64,000 bases of DNA from Leptobacterium_A meishanense (GTDB taxonomy: Bacteria; Bacteroidota; Bacteroidia; Flavobacteriales; Flavobacteriaceae), in the NCBI RefSeq assembly GCF_037645805.1, contig NZ_JBBEXE010000005.1:186001-250000 (forward strand). The letters run 5' to 3'. The notes beneath the pieces are model-generated. The model was not told the origin of the DNA, did no database searches, and saw only the letters and a program-made list of their open reading frames with translations. Below are positions 8,812 through 18,266 of the stretch, in pieces. Each line of letters begins with the position of its first letter. Position 1 is the first letter of the stretch. Made by a program: the position numbers and the translations under genes.

Positions 8812-9914
8812 ATTGCTTCAAATAACTTCCCCGGAAGTGGCCTTACGGCTCCCTTTAATTCCATGTTGAGCAACAATGTTGAGGTCTTGTGAATTGGCAA
8901 CTGACATTCCAAAGCTATTTCATCTAAAAGTTTTTTTCCTTTTTTTTCTAGGAAGCTGTACACTTTTTTTTCCGAAGTATCTAATTCTGAAAATAGCTTT
9001 TTCTGAATTACATTTTTCTTTTTCTCATCAATATCCCATCCTAAAATATAGACCAAATCTGCTGCTGAAGTAAGCATATGTGCTTTTTGTGATTTGATTA
9101 GGTTATTACACCCTTCACTAAACTTATCCGTATTTCTTCCGGGAACTGCAAATACTTCACGGTTGTATGAATGTGCAATATCTGCGGTCACTAAGCTTCC
9201 CCCTTTTTCTGCTGATTCTATAACAATGGTTGCCTCTGATAAACCTGCAATAATACGATTCCGTTTTAAAAAGTTCTCCCTGTCGGGATTGCTAGTACTC
9301 CAAAAATCGGTAATAAACCCTCCATTTGCTTCCATTTGGTTATTATACCGCTCGTGAACTTTGGGATATATTTGGTTTAACCCGTGCGCCAAGCAACCTA
9401 TGGTTTGCAGCCCATTTTTTATGGCTGCTCTATGTGCTACAATATCAATCCCATATGCATAGCCACTTACAATAATAGGATCTAATGGCGCTATTTCCTC
9501 CAATAGTTGCTCACAAAAGGTGGTTCCATAAGAAGTATTTTGACGTGTGCCTACAATGCTGATTATTTTTCTTTCCTTATGGATAGCTATATTTCCTTTA
9601 CAAAAAATAAGGATGGGGCCATCTACACAATGTTTTAATCGTTCCGGATATTCGGTCTCTTCGAAGGAAAAACACTTAATATTATTGTCTTTAATGAATT
9701 TTAATTCTCTCTCCGCTGCTTTAAAATGAACTGTATCAAATAGTTTAGCAATTGTTCGCTCTCCAATTCCATCAATTTTTAAAAGTGTTCGCTTTTTTTC
9801 TTCAAAAACAGCCTCTGCAGCACCGCAAGCAACAATAAGTTTTTTTGCTGTTATATCACCAATGGTAGGTGCATGTTGTAATGCCAAGAAAGATATTAAT
9901 GTTTTTTCTGTCAT
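8808..9914 (-). CDS. dprA: DNA-processing protein DprA
   Basis: This 368-residue protein has an N-terminal helix-hairpin-helix/SAM-like region (DGIGERTIAKLFD), a central Rossmann-like DprA domain (SIVGTRQNTSYGT, SGYAYGIDIVAHRAA, VIESAEKGGSLVTADIA) and a C-terminal winged-helix-like domain (DEIALECQLPIHKTSTLLLNMELKGAV). DprA loads RecA on incoming single strands in natural transformation. It overlaps the trpS stop by 4 bases, tail to tail. Confidence 0.94.
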   Translation of the reverse strand: MTEKTLISFLALQHAPTIGDITAKKLIVACGAAEAVFEEKKRTLLKIDGIGERTIAKLFDTVHFKAAERELKFIKDNNIKCFSFEETEYPERLKHCVDGPILIFCKGNIAIHKERKIISIVGTRQNTSYGTTFCEQLLEEIAPLDPIIVSGYAYGIDIVAHRAAIKNGLQTIGCLAHGLNQIYPKVHERYNNQMEANGGFITDFWSTSNPDRENFLKRNRIIAGLSEATIVIESAEKGGSLVTADIAHSYNREVFAVPGRNTDKFSEGCNNLIKSQKAHMLTSAADLVYILGWDIDEKKKNVIQKKLFSELDTSEKKVYSFLEKKGKKLLDEIALECQLPIHKTSTLLLNMELKGAVRPLPGKLFEAI

Positions 9915-10020
9915 TTATATACCGTAATTATATCGTTGCAAAGAACCTAAATAAATAGTGTTAATAAAAACTTCTTGATAAACTTTTATGCCTATCGAAT
10001 TTTTCCCCATATTTGTGATG

Positions 10021-10968
10021 ATGAGAGTGTCTAATTATATAAGTGATTTACTATATCGGTATGAATGTGTTACTGTTCCGGGTTTCGGAGCTTTTTTGGC
10101 ACATCATAAGCCCGCGCAAGTACATCATACTATCCATGCATTTTATCCTCCGTCCAAAGTGTTGTCTTTTAATGCACAGCTTATCTCTAATGACGGATTG
10201 CTCGCTAAATACATGGCTGACGTAGAAGACATTTCGTATGAAAAGGCATTGAGCAAAATAGAGAGATACGTTGCTAATTGGAAAACCACTCTTGAGAAAA
10301 AAGAAACGTTAATCCTCAAAGATATTGGCGAATTATGGCTTAATGAAGCTCTCAAAATTCAGTTTAAGCCTACTCACGCTGTTAATTATTTAGCCTCATC
10401 TTTCGGGCTACATTCTTTCGTGTCTAATGCCGTTGAAAGAGAAATTTTAAAAAAGGAGGTCGTTGAAATGGAAACGGCAGTGCCTATATTCTTTACCCCT
10501 GAACAGCGTACTAAAAAATCATATCTGAAATATGCTGCTATTGCACTTGTGCTTCTTTCCATAGGAAGCTTTCTAGGGGTCAAACATTTCCGAAACCGTT
10601 ATCAAGAAAATATTCAGTATGCTGAAAAAGAAGCACAGAAACAAGTAGAAGAGAACATTCAGCAAGCCACCTTTTTTGACGCAGCCCCTATAGAATTGCC
10701 TTCCATTGCCATAAATGCTCAAAAGGAGACCAACCAAAACGCAAATTATCATGTTATTGCCGGAGCTTTTCGTATAGAACGCAATGCTGAAAAACGAATG
10801 CGCCAACTTACGGCTAAAGGTTATACACCTAAGCGGCTTGGAATTAATAAGTATGGCCTCCATATTGTAGCTTATACCAGTTTTAGGGACGCTGATGAAG
10901 CGCTTTCTTTTTTAAGGGATGCGCGAAGGAATGAAGCATGGGATGCTTGGCTATATGTAGCAGAATAA
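10021..10968 (+). CDS. HU-CCDC81 and SPOR domain protein
   Basis: The product is about 315 residues from Met at 10021 (MRVSNYISDLLYRYECVTVPGFGAF), the usual N-terminus of this Bacteroidota family; an ATG at 9988 would add 11 residues. It has two HU-type N-terminal domains, a membrane helix (YLKYAAIALVLLSIGSFLG), a coiled linker rich in Glu/Gln and a C-terminal SPOR domain (YHVIAGAFRIERNAEKRM...GLHIVAY). SPOR domains bind denuded peptidoglycan at division sites, so a cytoplasmic DNA- or protein-binding head is tied to a periplasmic septal sensor. That role is inferred from domains. Confidence 0.88.
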   Translation: MRVSNYISDLLYRYECVTVPGFGAFLAHHKPAQVHHTIHAFYPPSKVLSFNAQLISNDGLLAKYMADVEDISYEKALSKIERYVANWKTTLEKKETLILKDIGELWLNEALKIQFKPTHAVNYLASSFGLHSFVSNAVEREILKKEVVEMETAVPIFFTPEQRTKKSYLKYAAIALVLLSIGSFLGVKHFRNRYQENIQYAEKEAQKQVEENIQQATFFDAAPIELPSIAINAQKETNQNANYHVIAGAFRIERNAEKRMRQLTAKGYTPKRLGINKYGLHIVAYTSFRDADEALSFLRDARRNEAWDAWLYVAE

Positions 10969-11025
10969 TTATCCAATTATATTTTACTCCCCATATTTAT
11001 TTTAGGTAATTGAATTAACAGCGTG

Positions 11026-11033
11026 TATCTTTG
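11026..11033 (+). promoter_or_regulatory. Candidate -7 element of the thioesterase gene
   Basis: TATCTTTG matches TAnnTTTG and ends 14 bases before the ATG, so the transcript would have a very short leader. Confidence 0.4.
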
Positions 11034-11047
11034 CAAAAAATTGTGAT

Positions 11048-11560
11048 ATGCAGCCAAAACACCCCAGTGATTCAAGGACTATTATGACGGACATGGTACT
11101 TCCCAGTGAAACAAACCCGTTAAATAACCTTTTTGGGGGCGAATTGTTAGCCCGGATGGACCGATGTGCAAGCATTACTGCACAACGGCATTCACGCCGT
11201 ATTGTGGTAACAGCATCGGTAAACCATGTAGCTTTTAACAAGGCTGTTCCTCTAGGAAGTGTTGTTACAGTAGAAGCTGCTGTTTCAAGGGCTTTTAAAA
11301 CTTCTATGGAGATCTTTATAGATGTTTGGATAGAGGACCGGGTCTCCGGTCTTCGTTCTAAGGCCAATGAGGCTATTTATACATTTGTAGCTGTTGATGA
11401 TACCGGAACCCCAACGGTAGTTCCCGAGCTTATTCCCGAAACCGATTTGGAAAAAGAACGTTTTGCAGCAGCACTCCGCAGAAAACAATTAAGCTTAGTG
11501 CTTGCCGGGAAAATGAAGGCAAAAAATGCCACAGAGTTAAGAGCTCTCTTTACAGATTAG
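11048..11560 (+). CDS. Acyl-CoA thioesterase, hotdog fold (YciA/BACH-like)
   Basis: This 170-residue single-hotdog protein has the family signature SETNPLNNLFGGELLARMD (residues 20-38) and a second block VNHVAFNKAVPLGSVVTVEA. Such enzymes hydrolyse acyl-CoA to free fatty acid and CoA in the cytoplasm; the acyl length preference cannot be read from sequence. The C-terminal 30 residues are charged and helical. It stands alone on the plus strand, convergent with the envC-like operon. Confidence 0.88.
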   Translation: MQPKHPSDSRTIMTDMVLPSETNPLNNLFGGELLARMDRCASITAQRHSRRIVVTASVNHVAFNKAVPLGSVVTVEAAVSRAFKTSMEIFIDVWIEDRVSGLRSKANEAIYTFVAVDDTGTPTVVPELIPETDLEKERFAAALRRKQLSLVLAGKMKAKNATELRALFTD

Positions 11561-11632
11561 TTGTTAATCTAAATAGTTTTTTGGGTTAAAGCATTTTTTT
11601 CGAGATTTATGATATAAATTGGGATGCTCTTT

Positions 11633-12865
11633 TTACATCCTATACACCCAATTCTCAGGATTTAAGCGGTTGGTGTCCCTGTAGAGGAAAAATTTTAGTT
11701 CGGTTTTTCCGGTAGAAGGACTAGTAAATATTTCGCCGAGTACTTCTTTGGTTTTTACTTTATCTCCTTTTTTTACAAATATTCTCGACAGGTTGTAATA
11801 GGTAGAGATATAGTTTCCATGCCGTACCTGCACTGCTTTGTTCCCGTTGGGCACTGCTATGATAGCCGACACCTCTCCATCAAAAACAGCCCGCACACTT
11901 GCATTTTTTTCAGTAGCAATAATAACCCCGTTATTGAAATGTTTTAGGTTGGGGTATACAGGGTCTGCATAACTTCCGTAGCCTTTTTTCTTTACGCCTT
12001 TTTCTACCGGCCAAATGAGTTTTCCTTTGTTGGCTTCAAAATTGTTGGCAATGAGTTTTGCTTCAGGGGTCAATGCAAATGTGGTGGTATTTCCTGTTTT
12101 TCCCGCTTTTCGGTTGGCTTCTGCAATGGCTTCACGAATAAGTTTCTCAATTTGCCGATCAATGGCCAATGTTTCTTTTCGCTTTTTTTCAATTTGCGAT
12201 TTGTATTGTTTTTCATTTTTGCGAATAGCCGCCAATAAGTTTTCTTGTGTTTTCTTTTCGTTTTCTAATTGCTGTTGTTCTTTACGGTTTTCAGTAATGA
12301 GTTTTTCTTTTTCTTTTCGTTGGGCTACCAACGCTTTATTGAGCGTTTGCAATTCTATGGTCTTGACTTGTATTTGTTCTCCTTGTTTTTTCCTGTAATC
12401 AGTGTATTGTTTCATATACTGAAGCCGCTTGTAGGCTTGAAAAAAATTATCAGAAGACAGTAAAAACATCAATCTGCTTTGTTGCGATTTGCTTTTGTAT
12501 GATTTTTGAATCATCTGTGCATAATCGGCTTTGAGAGCTGCTAACTCCTCCCGAAGGCTTGAAATCTTGTTTAAGTTATTATTGATCTGTCGGTTAAGAA
12601 TATTTGCCTGACGGTTGGTAACACGTATAAGTTCACTTCTTACATTTATCTTCTGGGAGAGGTCTTCTACTTGCTGAATAGTTGTTTTACGCTCTTTCTG
12701 TTCTTTAGAAAGCAGTTCGTTTATTTGGCGGATTTCTTTTTGTAAACGTTCTTTTTGTGCTTCTAATGCTTTTTGCTCAGCGGTTTGAGCAGGTAGTTGA
12801 ACTGTAAAAAGCACTAATGCTATCCACCAAAAAATGTGCTTATGTGTAATTCGTTTTTGTTGCAT
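11633..12865 (-). CDS. EnvC-like murein hydrolase activator, LytM (M23) domain
   Basis: This 410-residue protein has a signal peptide ending at QLPAQ (about residue 27), a long coiled coil (about 28-250, rich in Glu/Lys/Gln) and a C-terminal LytM domain. In the LytM part the zinc ligands look lost: the usual HxGxD is HFNNGVIIA and the HxH is replaced around YISTYYNLS. That fits EnvC-type proteins, which activate amidases at the septum rather than cutting peptidoglycan themselves. Its ATG overlaps the upstream DUF4292 stop by one base, so the block 15628-11633 is probably one operon. Confidence 0.85.
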   Translation of the reverse strand: MQQKRITHKHIFWWIALVLFTVQLPAQTAEQKALEAQKERLQKEIRQINELLSKEQKERKTTIQQVEDLSQKINVRSELIRVTNRQANILNRQINNNLNKISSLREELAALKADYAQMIQKSYKSKSQQSRLMFLLSSDNFFQAYKRLQYMKQYTDYRKKQGEQIQVKTIELQTLNKALVAQRKEKEKLITENRKEQQQLENEKKTQENLLAAIRKNEKQYKSQIEKKRKETLAIDRQIEKLIREAIAEANRKAGKTGNTTTFALTPEAKLIANNFEANKGKLIWPVEKGVKKKGYGSYADPVYPNLKHFNNGVIIATEKNASVRAVFDGEVSAIIAVPNGNKAVQVRHGNYISTYYNLSRIFVKKGDKVKTKEVLGEIFTSPSTGKTELKFFLYRDTNRLNPENWVYRM

Positions 12866-13656
12866 TAGTTCAATACAATTCTTTTATAGCCTGTTGGGAT
12901 AGCGTAAGGAAAAGATACGCGTTGATCAAATTCTATGTTTCTGTATTCTATAGCAATGTTTATTTTACTGGTCTGTTCCTCCGCTTCTATCATTATTTCA
13001 TTAGGGACTAACTTGTTGTCTACTTTCTGGTAGGTTTTATAGTTAATGTTCAACAGCCGGTTTCTATTGGGTTGCGCTATTTGCTGTAGCGCCATTTTAA
13101 AGTTACCTGGTTTTATAAGAAATAGTTTTTTAAATAGCTCAATGTCCCTAGAGGGTTTTAGTTGGTAATTGTTATTTGAGACGGAGGATTTATATTTTTC
13201 TTCTTTTAAATTAAATATGGCTTGGCCTAACAACAGGTTTTGTACTTTTTTAAAATCCATTTCTGTACCTAGCAAATTGCTTAGGTATGAAAAATCGCCA
13301 TCAAAATAACTATTGTCTAATTTGTTATAAAAGCTTACCCGTGTTGGGGTTATGTATATTTTCACGAGTGACAGTGTGGCGCTCAGCCATATGGCTTTAT
13401 CTTTTTCCATACGCATGCTTAAGGAAAAACTTTCTGATTTACCACCATCATTATAGTCAATTTTCATCCGTCCGCGAATGGTTTTAAAGGCAAGCTCATT
13501 ATTGTAATGGTTCCTTATGATAGTTCTGGCAGGAAGGGCATCTGTTGCTTTTTCTTCCACAACTATTTTATTGGTACCACAGGAATAAAAAATTAAAATG
13601 AGTCCTGTCGCATATATACTCCCTTTAATATATTTTATATACTTCTTCATCTTCAC
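12865..13656 (-). CDS. DUF4292 lipoprotein
   Basis: This 263-residue lipoprotein has lipobox LIFYSC (Cys26; slightly earlier if Met3 is the start). The mature part is a beta-rich LolA/LolB-like fold by appearance (TIRGRMKIDYNDGGKSESFSL, then IEYRNIEFDQRVSFPYAIP). The family is found in Bacteroidota upstream of EnvC-like genes; an outer-membrane lipoprotein or lipid-transfer role is only inferred. It overlaps both neighbours by one base. Confidence 0.82.
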   Translation of the reverse strand: MKMKKYIKYIKGSIYATGLILIFYSCGTNKIVVEEKATDALPARTIIRNHYNNELAFKTIRGRMKIDYNDGGKSESFSLSMRMEKDKAIWLSATLSLVKIYITPTRVSFYNKLDNSYFDGDFSYLSNLLGTEMDFKKVQNLLLGQAIFNLKEEKYKSSVSNNNYQLKPSRDIELFKKLFLIKPGNFKMALQQIAQPNRNRLLNINYKTYQKVDNKLVPNEIMIEAEEQTSKINIAIEYRNIEFDQRVSFPYAIPTGYKRIVLN

Positions 13657-14582
13657 TACAATTCTCCCTTCTGTCTCTTTAAATATTCATTGGCCTTCTT
13701 GGTATCTCCCTGTTCGTTATATGCTTTTATTAACTCTTCATATATTTTTTGTTGCAAATCTTCATCGTCTATTAAAAAATCTAACGCTGTTTTTAAGGAA
13801 GAAATTGCCTGCTTGTAGTTTTTTGTCCTATTATTTGCTAATCCGTTTGCGTAATAAAAAATCGCCTGAGAAGGATAGCTCTCCAATGCTTCTATAGTAA
13901 CTTTTAGCAGCTCATTATAATTATTGTTTTCTATTAATTCTTCCAGTTGTGCTTGAATAGCCTCTATAGGGTTCTCTTCCGTTTTTTTGATATTGATTTT
14001 TTCCGCGGTAGTTTCCTCTTTTTTTTCTATCATTTGTTGAAACCGTATGCGTTGGTTCTTTCTAACTGTAGTTTTCCCAAATTCCTTATCAAGTACATCT
14101 ATAAGGGCTATCGCTTTTTCATAATTATTGTTTCTGGAATACAGTGTAATTAAGCTTTCTTGATAGCTTATATTTTTATCGGCTAACTTTTCAAGTACTA
14201 CTATGGCCTTCGGAATGTTGTTTTGTGCTTCATAAACTTTATAAAGCATATCTAAATACCATTCATTTTCCGGTACAGCATTTACCGCCTTTAGGATATG
14301 ATCCTCTGCTTTATAGTGTTGGTTTAGTTGGAGATAGTTTTTTCCTAATTCATAATCAATAACAGCATTTTCAGGTGCTAGTTTTTTACATTCTAACAAT
14401 GCTTCAATGGCTTTCTCATAGTTTTCTATGCCTTGCTGTTTAAGTGCTTCAAAAAAAAATTCTTGGAAAGCATCTTCATTCCCTTCATTAGTAATATCTG
14501 CTGTCTCTTCTTGGGCATACAAAGATGCGGGAAACAATAGGCTTCCTCCTATAAAAATGAGTATGTATAAGCGTTTATACAT
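13656..14582 (-). CDS. Periplasmic tetratricopeptide-repeat protein
   Basis: This 308-residue protein has a signal peptide (MYKRLYILIFIGGSLLFPASLYAQ) and then about six TPR units, for example NYEKAIEALLECKKLAPENA, HYKAEDHILKAVNAVPEN and NYKQAISSLKTALDFLI. TPR arrays mediate protein contacts. It sits between a nucleotidyltransferase and the DUF4292 lipoprotein and is likely part of the same envelope operon. No specific partner can be named. Confidence 0.82.
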   Translation of the reverse strand: MYKRLYILIFIGGSLLFPASLYAQEETADITNEGNEDAFQEFFFEALKQQGIENYEKAIEALLECKKLAPENAVIDYELGKNYLQLNQHYKAEDHILKAVNAVPENEWYLDMLYKVYEAQNNIPKAIVVLEKLADKNISYQESLITLYSRNNNYEKAIALIDVLDKEFGKTTVRKNQRIRFQQMIEKKEETTAEKINIKKTEENPIEAIQAQLEELIENNNYNELLKVTIEALESYPSQAIFYYANGLANNRTKNYKQAISSLKTALDFLIDDEDLQQKIYEELIKAYNEQGDTKKANEYLKRQKGEL

Positions 14583-14617
14583 GGAATTATTGTTCTTTTA
14601 TATGGTATACTCAACTA

Positions 14618-15628
14618 TTATTCCAAAACGGAATAATCTCCAATACTTATCCGTGTAAATGTTCCGTCAAATACTACATGGTTTCCAATCATTGCATTCT
14701 CTAAGTTAGCATTTTTTATGATTGATTGTGTTTGTATTAAGCTGTTTTTAACGTTTGCGTTTTCTACTACACAGCCATCTCCTAAAGAGACATATGGCCC
14801 TACAGTAGCATTGGTAAGTTTCACCCCATCTCCAATATAACAAGGAGAAATAATTTCTGCATTGTCCAATTGTACCGTTTTTGAAATCAGCTCCTCATTT
14901 TCTTGATGTAAAAAGCCTAGCATTTTTGTATTGGTCGCTACTGTTACCTCTTTGTTGCCACAATCCATCCATTCGTTTACTTCTCCAGGTATAAATTTTA
15001 AGCCTTTTTTCATCATGGACAATATACCATCATTGATTTGATACTCCCCTCCATGAATAATGTTATTGTCTAACACTTCTTGGAGTGCTTGCTTTAATAT
15101 CTTCCCTTCCTTAAAATAATAAATGCCTATAACGGCTAAATCTGAAACAAATTCTTTTGGTTTTTCAGCCAAGCCAATTATTTTATTTTTATCGTCAAGC
15201 TCTACTACTCCATAAGCAGACGGGTCATTTACTTGTTTTACCCAAATAACACTATCTGCAGACGAATCTATATTGAAATCTGCTCTAAAAAGTGTGTCGG
15301 CATATGCTATTACACATGGTCCTGAAAGCGACTCTTTTGCGCACATTATTGCATGCCCCGTTCCTAATGGCCTGTCCTGATAGTAAATTTTCCCTGTTGC
15401 ATTCAAGCTTTTAGCAATTGCCTTTAATTTTTCTTCTATTTCTTCTCCAAAATCATCTTGTATAATAAATGCAATTTCTTCAATGTCTTGTTGAATAACA
15501 TTTGCAATGTCTTCTATCAGGCGCTGTACAATGGGTTTTCCTGCAATAGGAATTAATGGTTTGGGAACGGTCAATGTGTGTGGCCTGAGCCGGGAACCTC
15601 TTCCGGCCATCGGAACAATAATTTTCAT
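14618..15628 (-). CDS. Sugar-phosphate nucleotidyltransferase
   Basis: This 336-residue NDP-sugar pyrophosphorylase starts with the nucleotide-binding signature VPMAGRGSRLRPHTLTVPKP. The nucleotidyltransferase domain (residues 1-235) is followed by a short left-handed beta-helix (hexapeptide-like YIGDGVKLTNATVGPYVSLGD). It makes an activated sugar from sugar-1-phosphate and an NTP. Base and sugar specificity (dTTP/UTP, glucose or other) cannot be decided from sequence. It lies 60 bases after dut and 35 before the TPR gene. Confidence 0.85.
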   Translation of the reverse strand: MKIIVPMAGRGSRLRPHTLTVPKPLIPIAGKPIVQRLIEDIANVIQQDIEEIAFIIQDDFGEEIEEKLKAIAKSLNATGKIYYQDRPLGTGHAIMCAKESLSGPCVIAYADTLFRADFNIDSSADSVIWVKQVNDPSAYGVVELDDKNKIIGLAEKPKEFVSDLAVIGIYYFKEGKILKQALQEVLDNNIIHGGEYQINDGILSMMKKGLKFIPGEVNEWMDCGNKEVTVATNTKMLGFLHQENEELISKTVQLDNAEIISPCYIGDGVKLTNATVGPYVSLGDGCVVENANVKNSLIQTQSIIKNANLENAMIGNHVVFDGTFTRISIGDYSVLE

Positions 15629-15687
15629 GTTGCTATGTGTTCAATAGATTGAAAAATGTAATGATGTAATAATTAACTGTTTTTAGA

Positions 15688-16122
15688 TCATTTCACTCCA
15701 GTACTTCCAAAACCTCCTGCACCTCTTTCAGTCGAAGATAGTTCTTCTGTCAATTGCCATTCGGCGCGTTCATGCTTTGCAATAACGAGTTGGGCTATTC
15801 GCTCTCCATTTTCTATGGTAAATTCCTCATTGGACAGGTTTACTAGAATTACCCCTATTTCCCCACGATAATCGGCATCAATGGTTCCCGGAGCATTTAA
15901 CACTGTTATCCCTTTTTTGGCAGCCAATCCACTACGTGGTCTTACTTGTGCTTCATAACCAATGGGAAGTTCTATGAATAAGCCTGTTTTAACGATCATC
16001 CGCTCTAGTGGTTGTAATACAATAGGGACAGAAATATTCGCCCGTAGATCCATTCCTGCAGAAGCAATTGTTTCATATTCGGGTAATGGATGTTGGGATC
16101 GGTTGATAATTTTTACGGTCAT
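15688..16122 (-). CDS. dut: Deoxyuridine 5'-triphosphate nucleotidohydrolase
   Basis: This 144-residue trimeric dUTPase has all five motifs visible: [37 protein letters not shown] and [10 protein letters not shown]. It hydrolyses dUTP to dUMP, keeping uracil out of DNA and feeding dTMP synthesis. The ATG overlaps the flippase stop (ATGA), so both are co-translated. Confidence 0.96.
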   Translation of the reverse strand: MTVKIINRSQHPLPEYETIASAGMDLRANISVPIVLQPLERMIVKTGLFIELPIGYEAQVRPRSGLAAKKGITVLNAPGTIDADYRGEIGVILVNLSNEEFTIENGERIAQLVIAKHERAEWQLTEELSSTERGAGGFGSTGVK

Positions 16123-17576
16123 TTTTTAAAAAATATGTTCTTTAGTTCTTTTTTTTCAAACCCATAAATCATCCCCAAAAATACTAAAAGAAAACCGCTA
16201 CCAATAATTATATTTCTATTGAACACATAAAAAGAAAGTCCTGAAAATAATATAGCTGTCATCATATAGGCCCCTATTTTTTTTAAGTTGTAAGGAATCG
16301 GGTACTTTTTTTGACCTAAAAAGAAAGATATCAACATCATGCTCCCATATGCCGATAAGGTTGCAATAGCCGCCCCTTTATAGCTGAATATCGGAATAAG
16401 CGTAAAGTTTACAGCTAATGTGATGATAGCGCCTATTATTGAAATATAGGCTCCATATATTGTTCTGTCAGTTACCTTGTACCAAACGGAAAGGTTATGA
16501 TAAATTCCTAAACATAAGTTTGCCAGAAGTATAAATGGAACAATCCATAGCGCTTCCCAATAGACTTTATTAGGTAAAAGTATATATTTAAGTATATCTG
16601 TATAAACTACTACAAATAAGAAAATAAACGTTCCAAAAATAGTAAAATATAAGGTGATGCTTGCATATGTCTCTTTTGCTTTTTTCTTATTGGCATGATG
16701 AAAGAAAAAAGGTTCCACCCCCAATTTAAATGCGGTAATAAAAAGCGTCATAAAAACCCCTAGTTTATAACAGGCGGCATAAACGCCTACAACTGTATCT
16801 GCAGTGTCTTCAGGAAGCATATAGCGGAGTATCAATTTGTCAAATCCTTCATTTATAGAAAATGCAATTCCGGCAATAAATACAGGAAATGCGTATCTGA
16901 ACATTTTTTTCCATAATACCCTATCAAAGGCAAATCCGATCCGCCGATAGATTGGTATTAATATGAGAAAGGTTGCCAAACTGGCTATTAAATTTGAAAT
17001 AAAAATATAATGTACTTTATTGCCAAATGTCAGGTGCTCTATAGCTGTAGAGGGTTCTTTTGATACAAGCAATGGCAATCCTAAGAAAAAGAAAAGGTTT
17101 AAGCAAAGATTAATAACAACATTCAGAATTTTAATAAATGAGTACTTAACAGGCATCTCACGATTCCTAAACCATGCGAATGGGATTACAACCAGCGCAT
17201 CTAAAAAAAGAATGAGCAATGCGTATATAATAAAGTCTACTTCATAGTTTAGCCAGTTTGCAATGGCTTCTCTAAAAAGTAGCCCTGCACAGATAAATAC
17301 AATGGAGGAGATTAAAATAGAGGTTAATGCTGTGGCTTGTACTTCGGCTTTTCGTTCACTTTTATTGATAAACCGAAAAAAAGCGGTTTCCATACCATAC
17401 GACAAAACGACATTCCCCAAGATTAAGTATACTATTAAGCTTTGGTAAATTCCGTAGTCACTTCTGGGGAGTTCGGAAATGTATAATGGTGTAAGAATTA
17501 AAGCTAAAACCCTAGGTAATACTGTGGCTAGGCCATAGATAAAAGTTTGCTTAAAAAGTTTCCGGATAGAATTCAA
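16119..17576 (-). CDS. Polysaccharide/lipid flippase of the MATE-MurJ-Wzx superfamily
   Basis: This 485-residue integral membrane protein has about 12-14 hydrophobic segments and a typical N-terminus ([37 protein letters not shown]). The family moves undecaprenyl-linked oligosaccharides across the inner membrane. The gene belongs to a core block with dut and the nucleotidyltransferase, not to the large polysaccharide locus, so its substrate may be a conserved envelope glycolipid. It is distinct from the flippase at 51225. Confidence 0.85.
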   Translation of the reverse strand: MNSIRKLFKQTFIYGLATVLPRVLALILTPLYISELPRSDYGIYQSLIVYLILGNVVLSYGMETAFFRFINKSERKAEVQATALTSILISSIVFICAGLLFREAIANWLNYEVDFIIYALLILFLDALVVIPFAWFRNREMPVKYSFIKILNVVINLCLNLFFFLGLPLLVSKEPSTAIEHLTFGNKVHYIFISNLIASLATFLILIPIYRRIGFAFDRVLWKKMFRYAFPVFIAGIAFSINEGFDKLILRYMLPEDTADTVVGVYAACYKLGVFMTLFITAFKLGVEPFFFHHANKKKAKETYASITLYFTIFGTFIFLFVVVYTDILKYILLPNKVYWEALWIVPFILLANLCLGIYHNLSVWYKVTDRTIYGAYISIIGAIITLAVNFTLIPIFSYKGAAIATLSAYGSMMLISFFLGQKKYPIPYNLKKIGAYMMTAILFSGLSFYVFNRNIIIGSGFLLVFLGMIYGFEKKELKNIFFKK

Positions 17577-17654
17577 TTAAAAGGTCAATTAAGTTTTTCT
17601 AGTTTATTATGAATAAGTTTGTTATGAAAAATTAAAGTTTATATTTACTGTCCC

Positions 17655-18152
17655 TTACGGATAATGAACAGCCGGTTTCTTTTTTATCCCTTTTATTTTA
17701 TAATAGTTCTTATTTCCGTTTTCTATATAGCTTATTACGGCTTCGTCCTTCTCTAGTTCAAAAGGAATTTTTTTATGTGTTACAGGGACAGTGTTACCGA
17801 CTTCCTTCTTAGGGTCTTCATGCATTATAAGATCCGGTTTTTTATAGTTTTCTTTTAGGTACCATGCCAAAAAATAAAGCCCTTTATCTACTTTTTGTTC
17901 TTCTAATTTTGTCCCCATTCCATCATAAAACAAACTATCTATTACCACATTTTCTGCTATTTCAAAAAGATATGCGTGTATGTTTACCCCATAGCCTCCA
18001 CCTTGTGTCCCATTCACCCATTCTTCTGAATATACTTCATTAATTTTAAAAGGAGGGTTCTTTTGAAATACTTGTGAACTTGAACAATTTAAAAACACAA
18101 GCATGATTCCTGATAGAAAAAAGAAATTTCTGTACAACCAAAACGCTTTCAT
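17655..18152 (-). CDS. Hypothetical lipoprotein
   Basis: From Met at 18152 the product is 165 residues (MKAFWLYRNFFFLSGIMLVFLNC) with Cys23 as lipidation site, followed by SSSQVF. An in-frame ATG at 18236 lies inside the upstream terminator hairpin and is not credible as a start. The mature part is mixed alpha/beta; the family is not recognised. Confidence 0.7.
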   Translation of the reverse strand: MKAFWLYRNFFFLSGIMLVFLNCSSSQVFQKNPPFKINEVYSEEWVNGTQGGGYGVNIHAYLFEIAENVVIDSLFYDGMGTKLEEQKVDKGLYFLAWYLKENYKKPDLIMHEDPKKEVGNTVPVTHKKIPFELEKDEAVISYIENGNKNYYKIKGIKKKPAVHYP

Positions 18153-18204
18153 CCTCTTAATTTTTAGTTTTTTAAAGATACAAACCAATTTTGATGCCAG
18201 AAAA

Positions 18205-18234
18205 TAAAAAAGCCCGATAAGAATCTTATCAGGC
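18205..18234 (-). terminator. Terminator of the DUF6607-like gene
   Basis: On the minus strand GCCTGATAAGA pairs with TCTTATCGGGC (18212-18222 with 18224-18234, one G-T pair), followed by TTTTTT. It lies 33 bases after the stop at 18267. Confidence 0.75.
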
Positions 18235-18266
18235 AATGATATTTTATTTATATAGAATTGTTATAG

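Noticed and set aside
10966..10990. AT-only hairpin after the HU/SPOR gene
   Set aside because: A 6-bp A/T stem is too weak to call a terminator in such AT-rich DNA.
11551..11590. Possible terminator after the thioesterase gene
   Set aside because: AGATTA/TAATCT pairing is short, overlaps the stop region and the T run is displaced.
18153..18236. Upstream extension of the 17655 lipoprotein to 18236
   Set aside because: It would start inside a terminator hairpin and bury the lipoprotein signal peptide 28 residues in.
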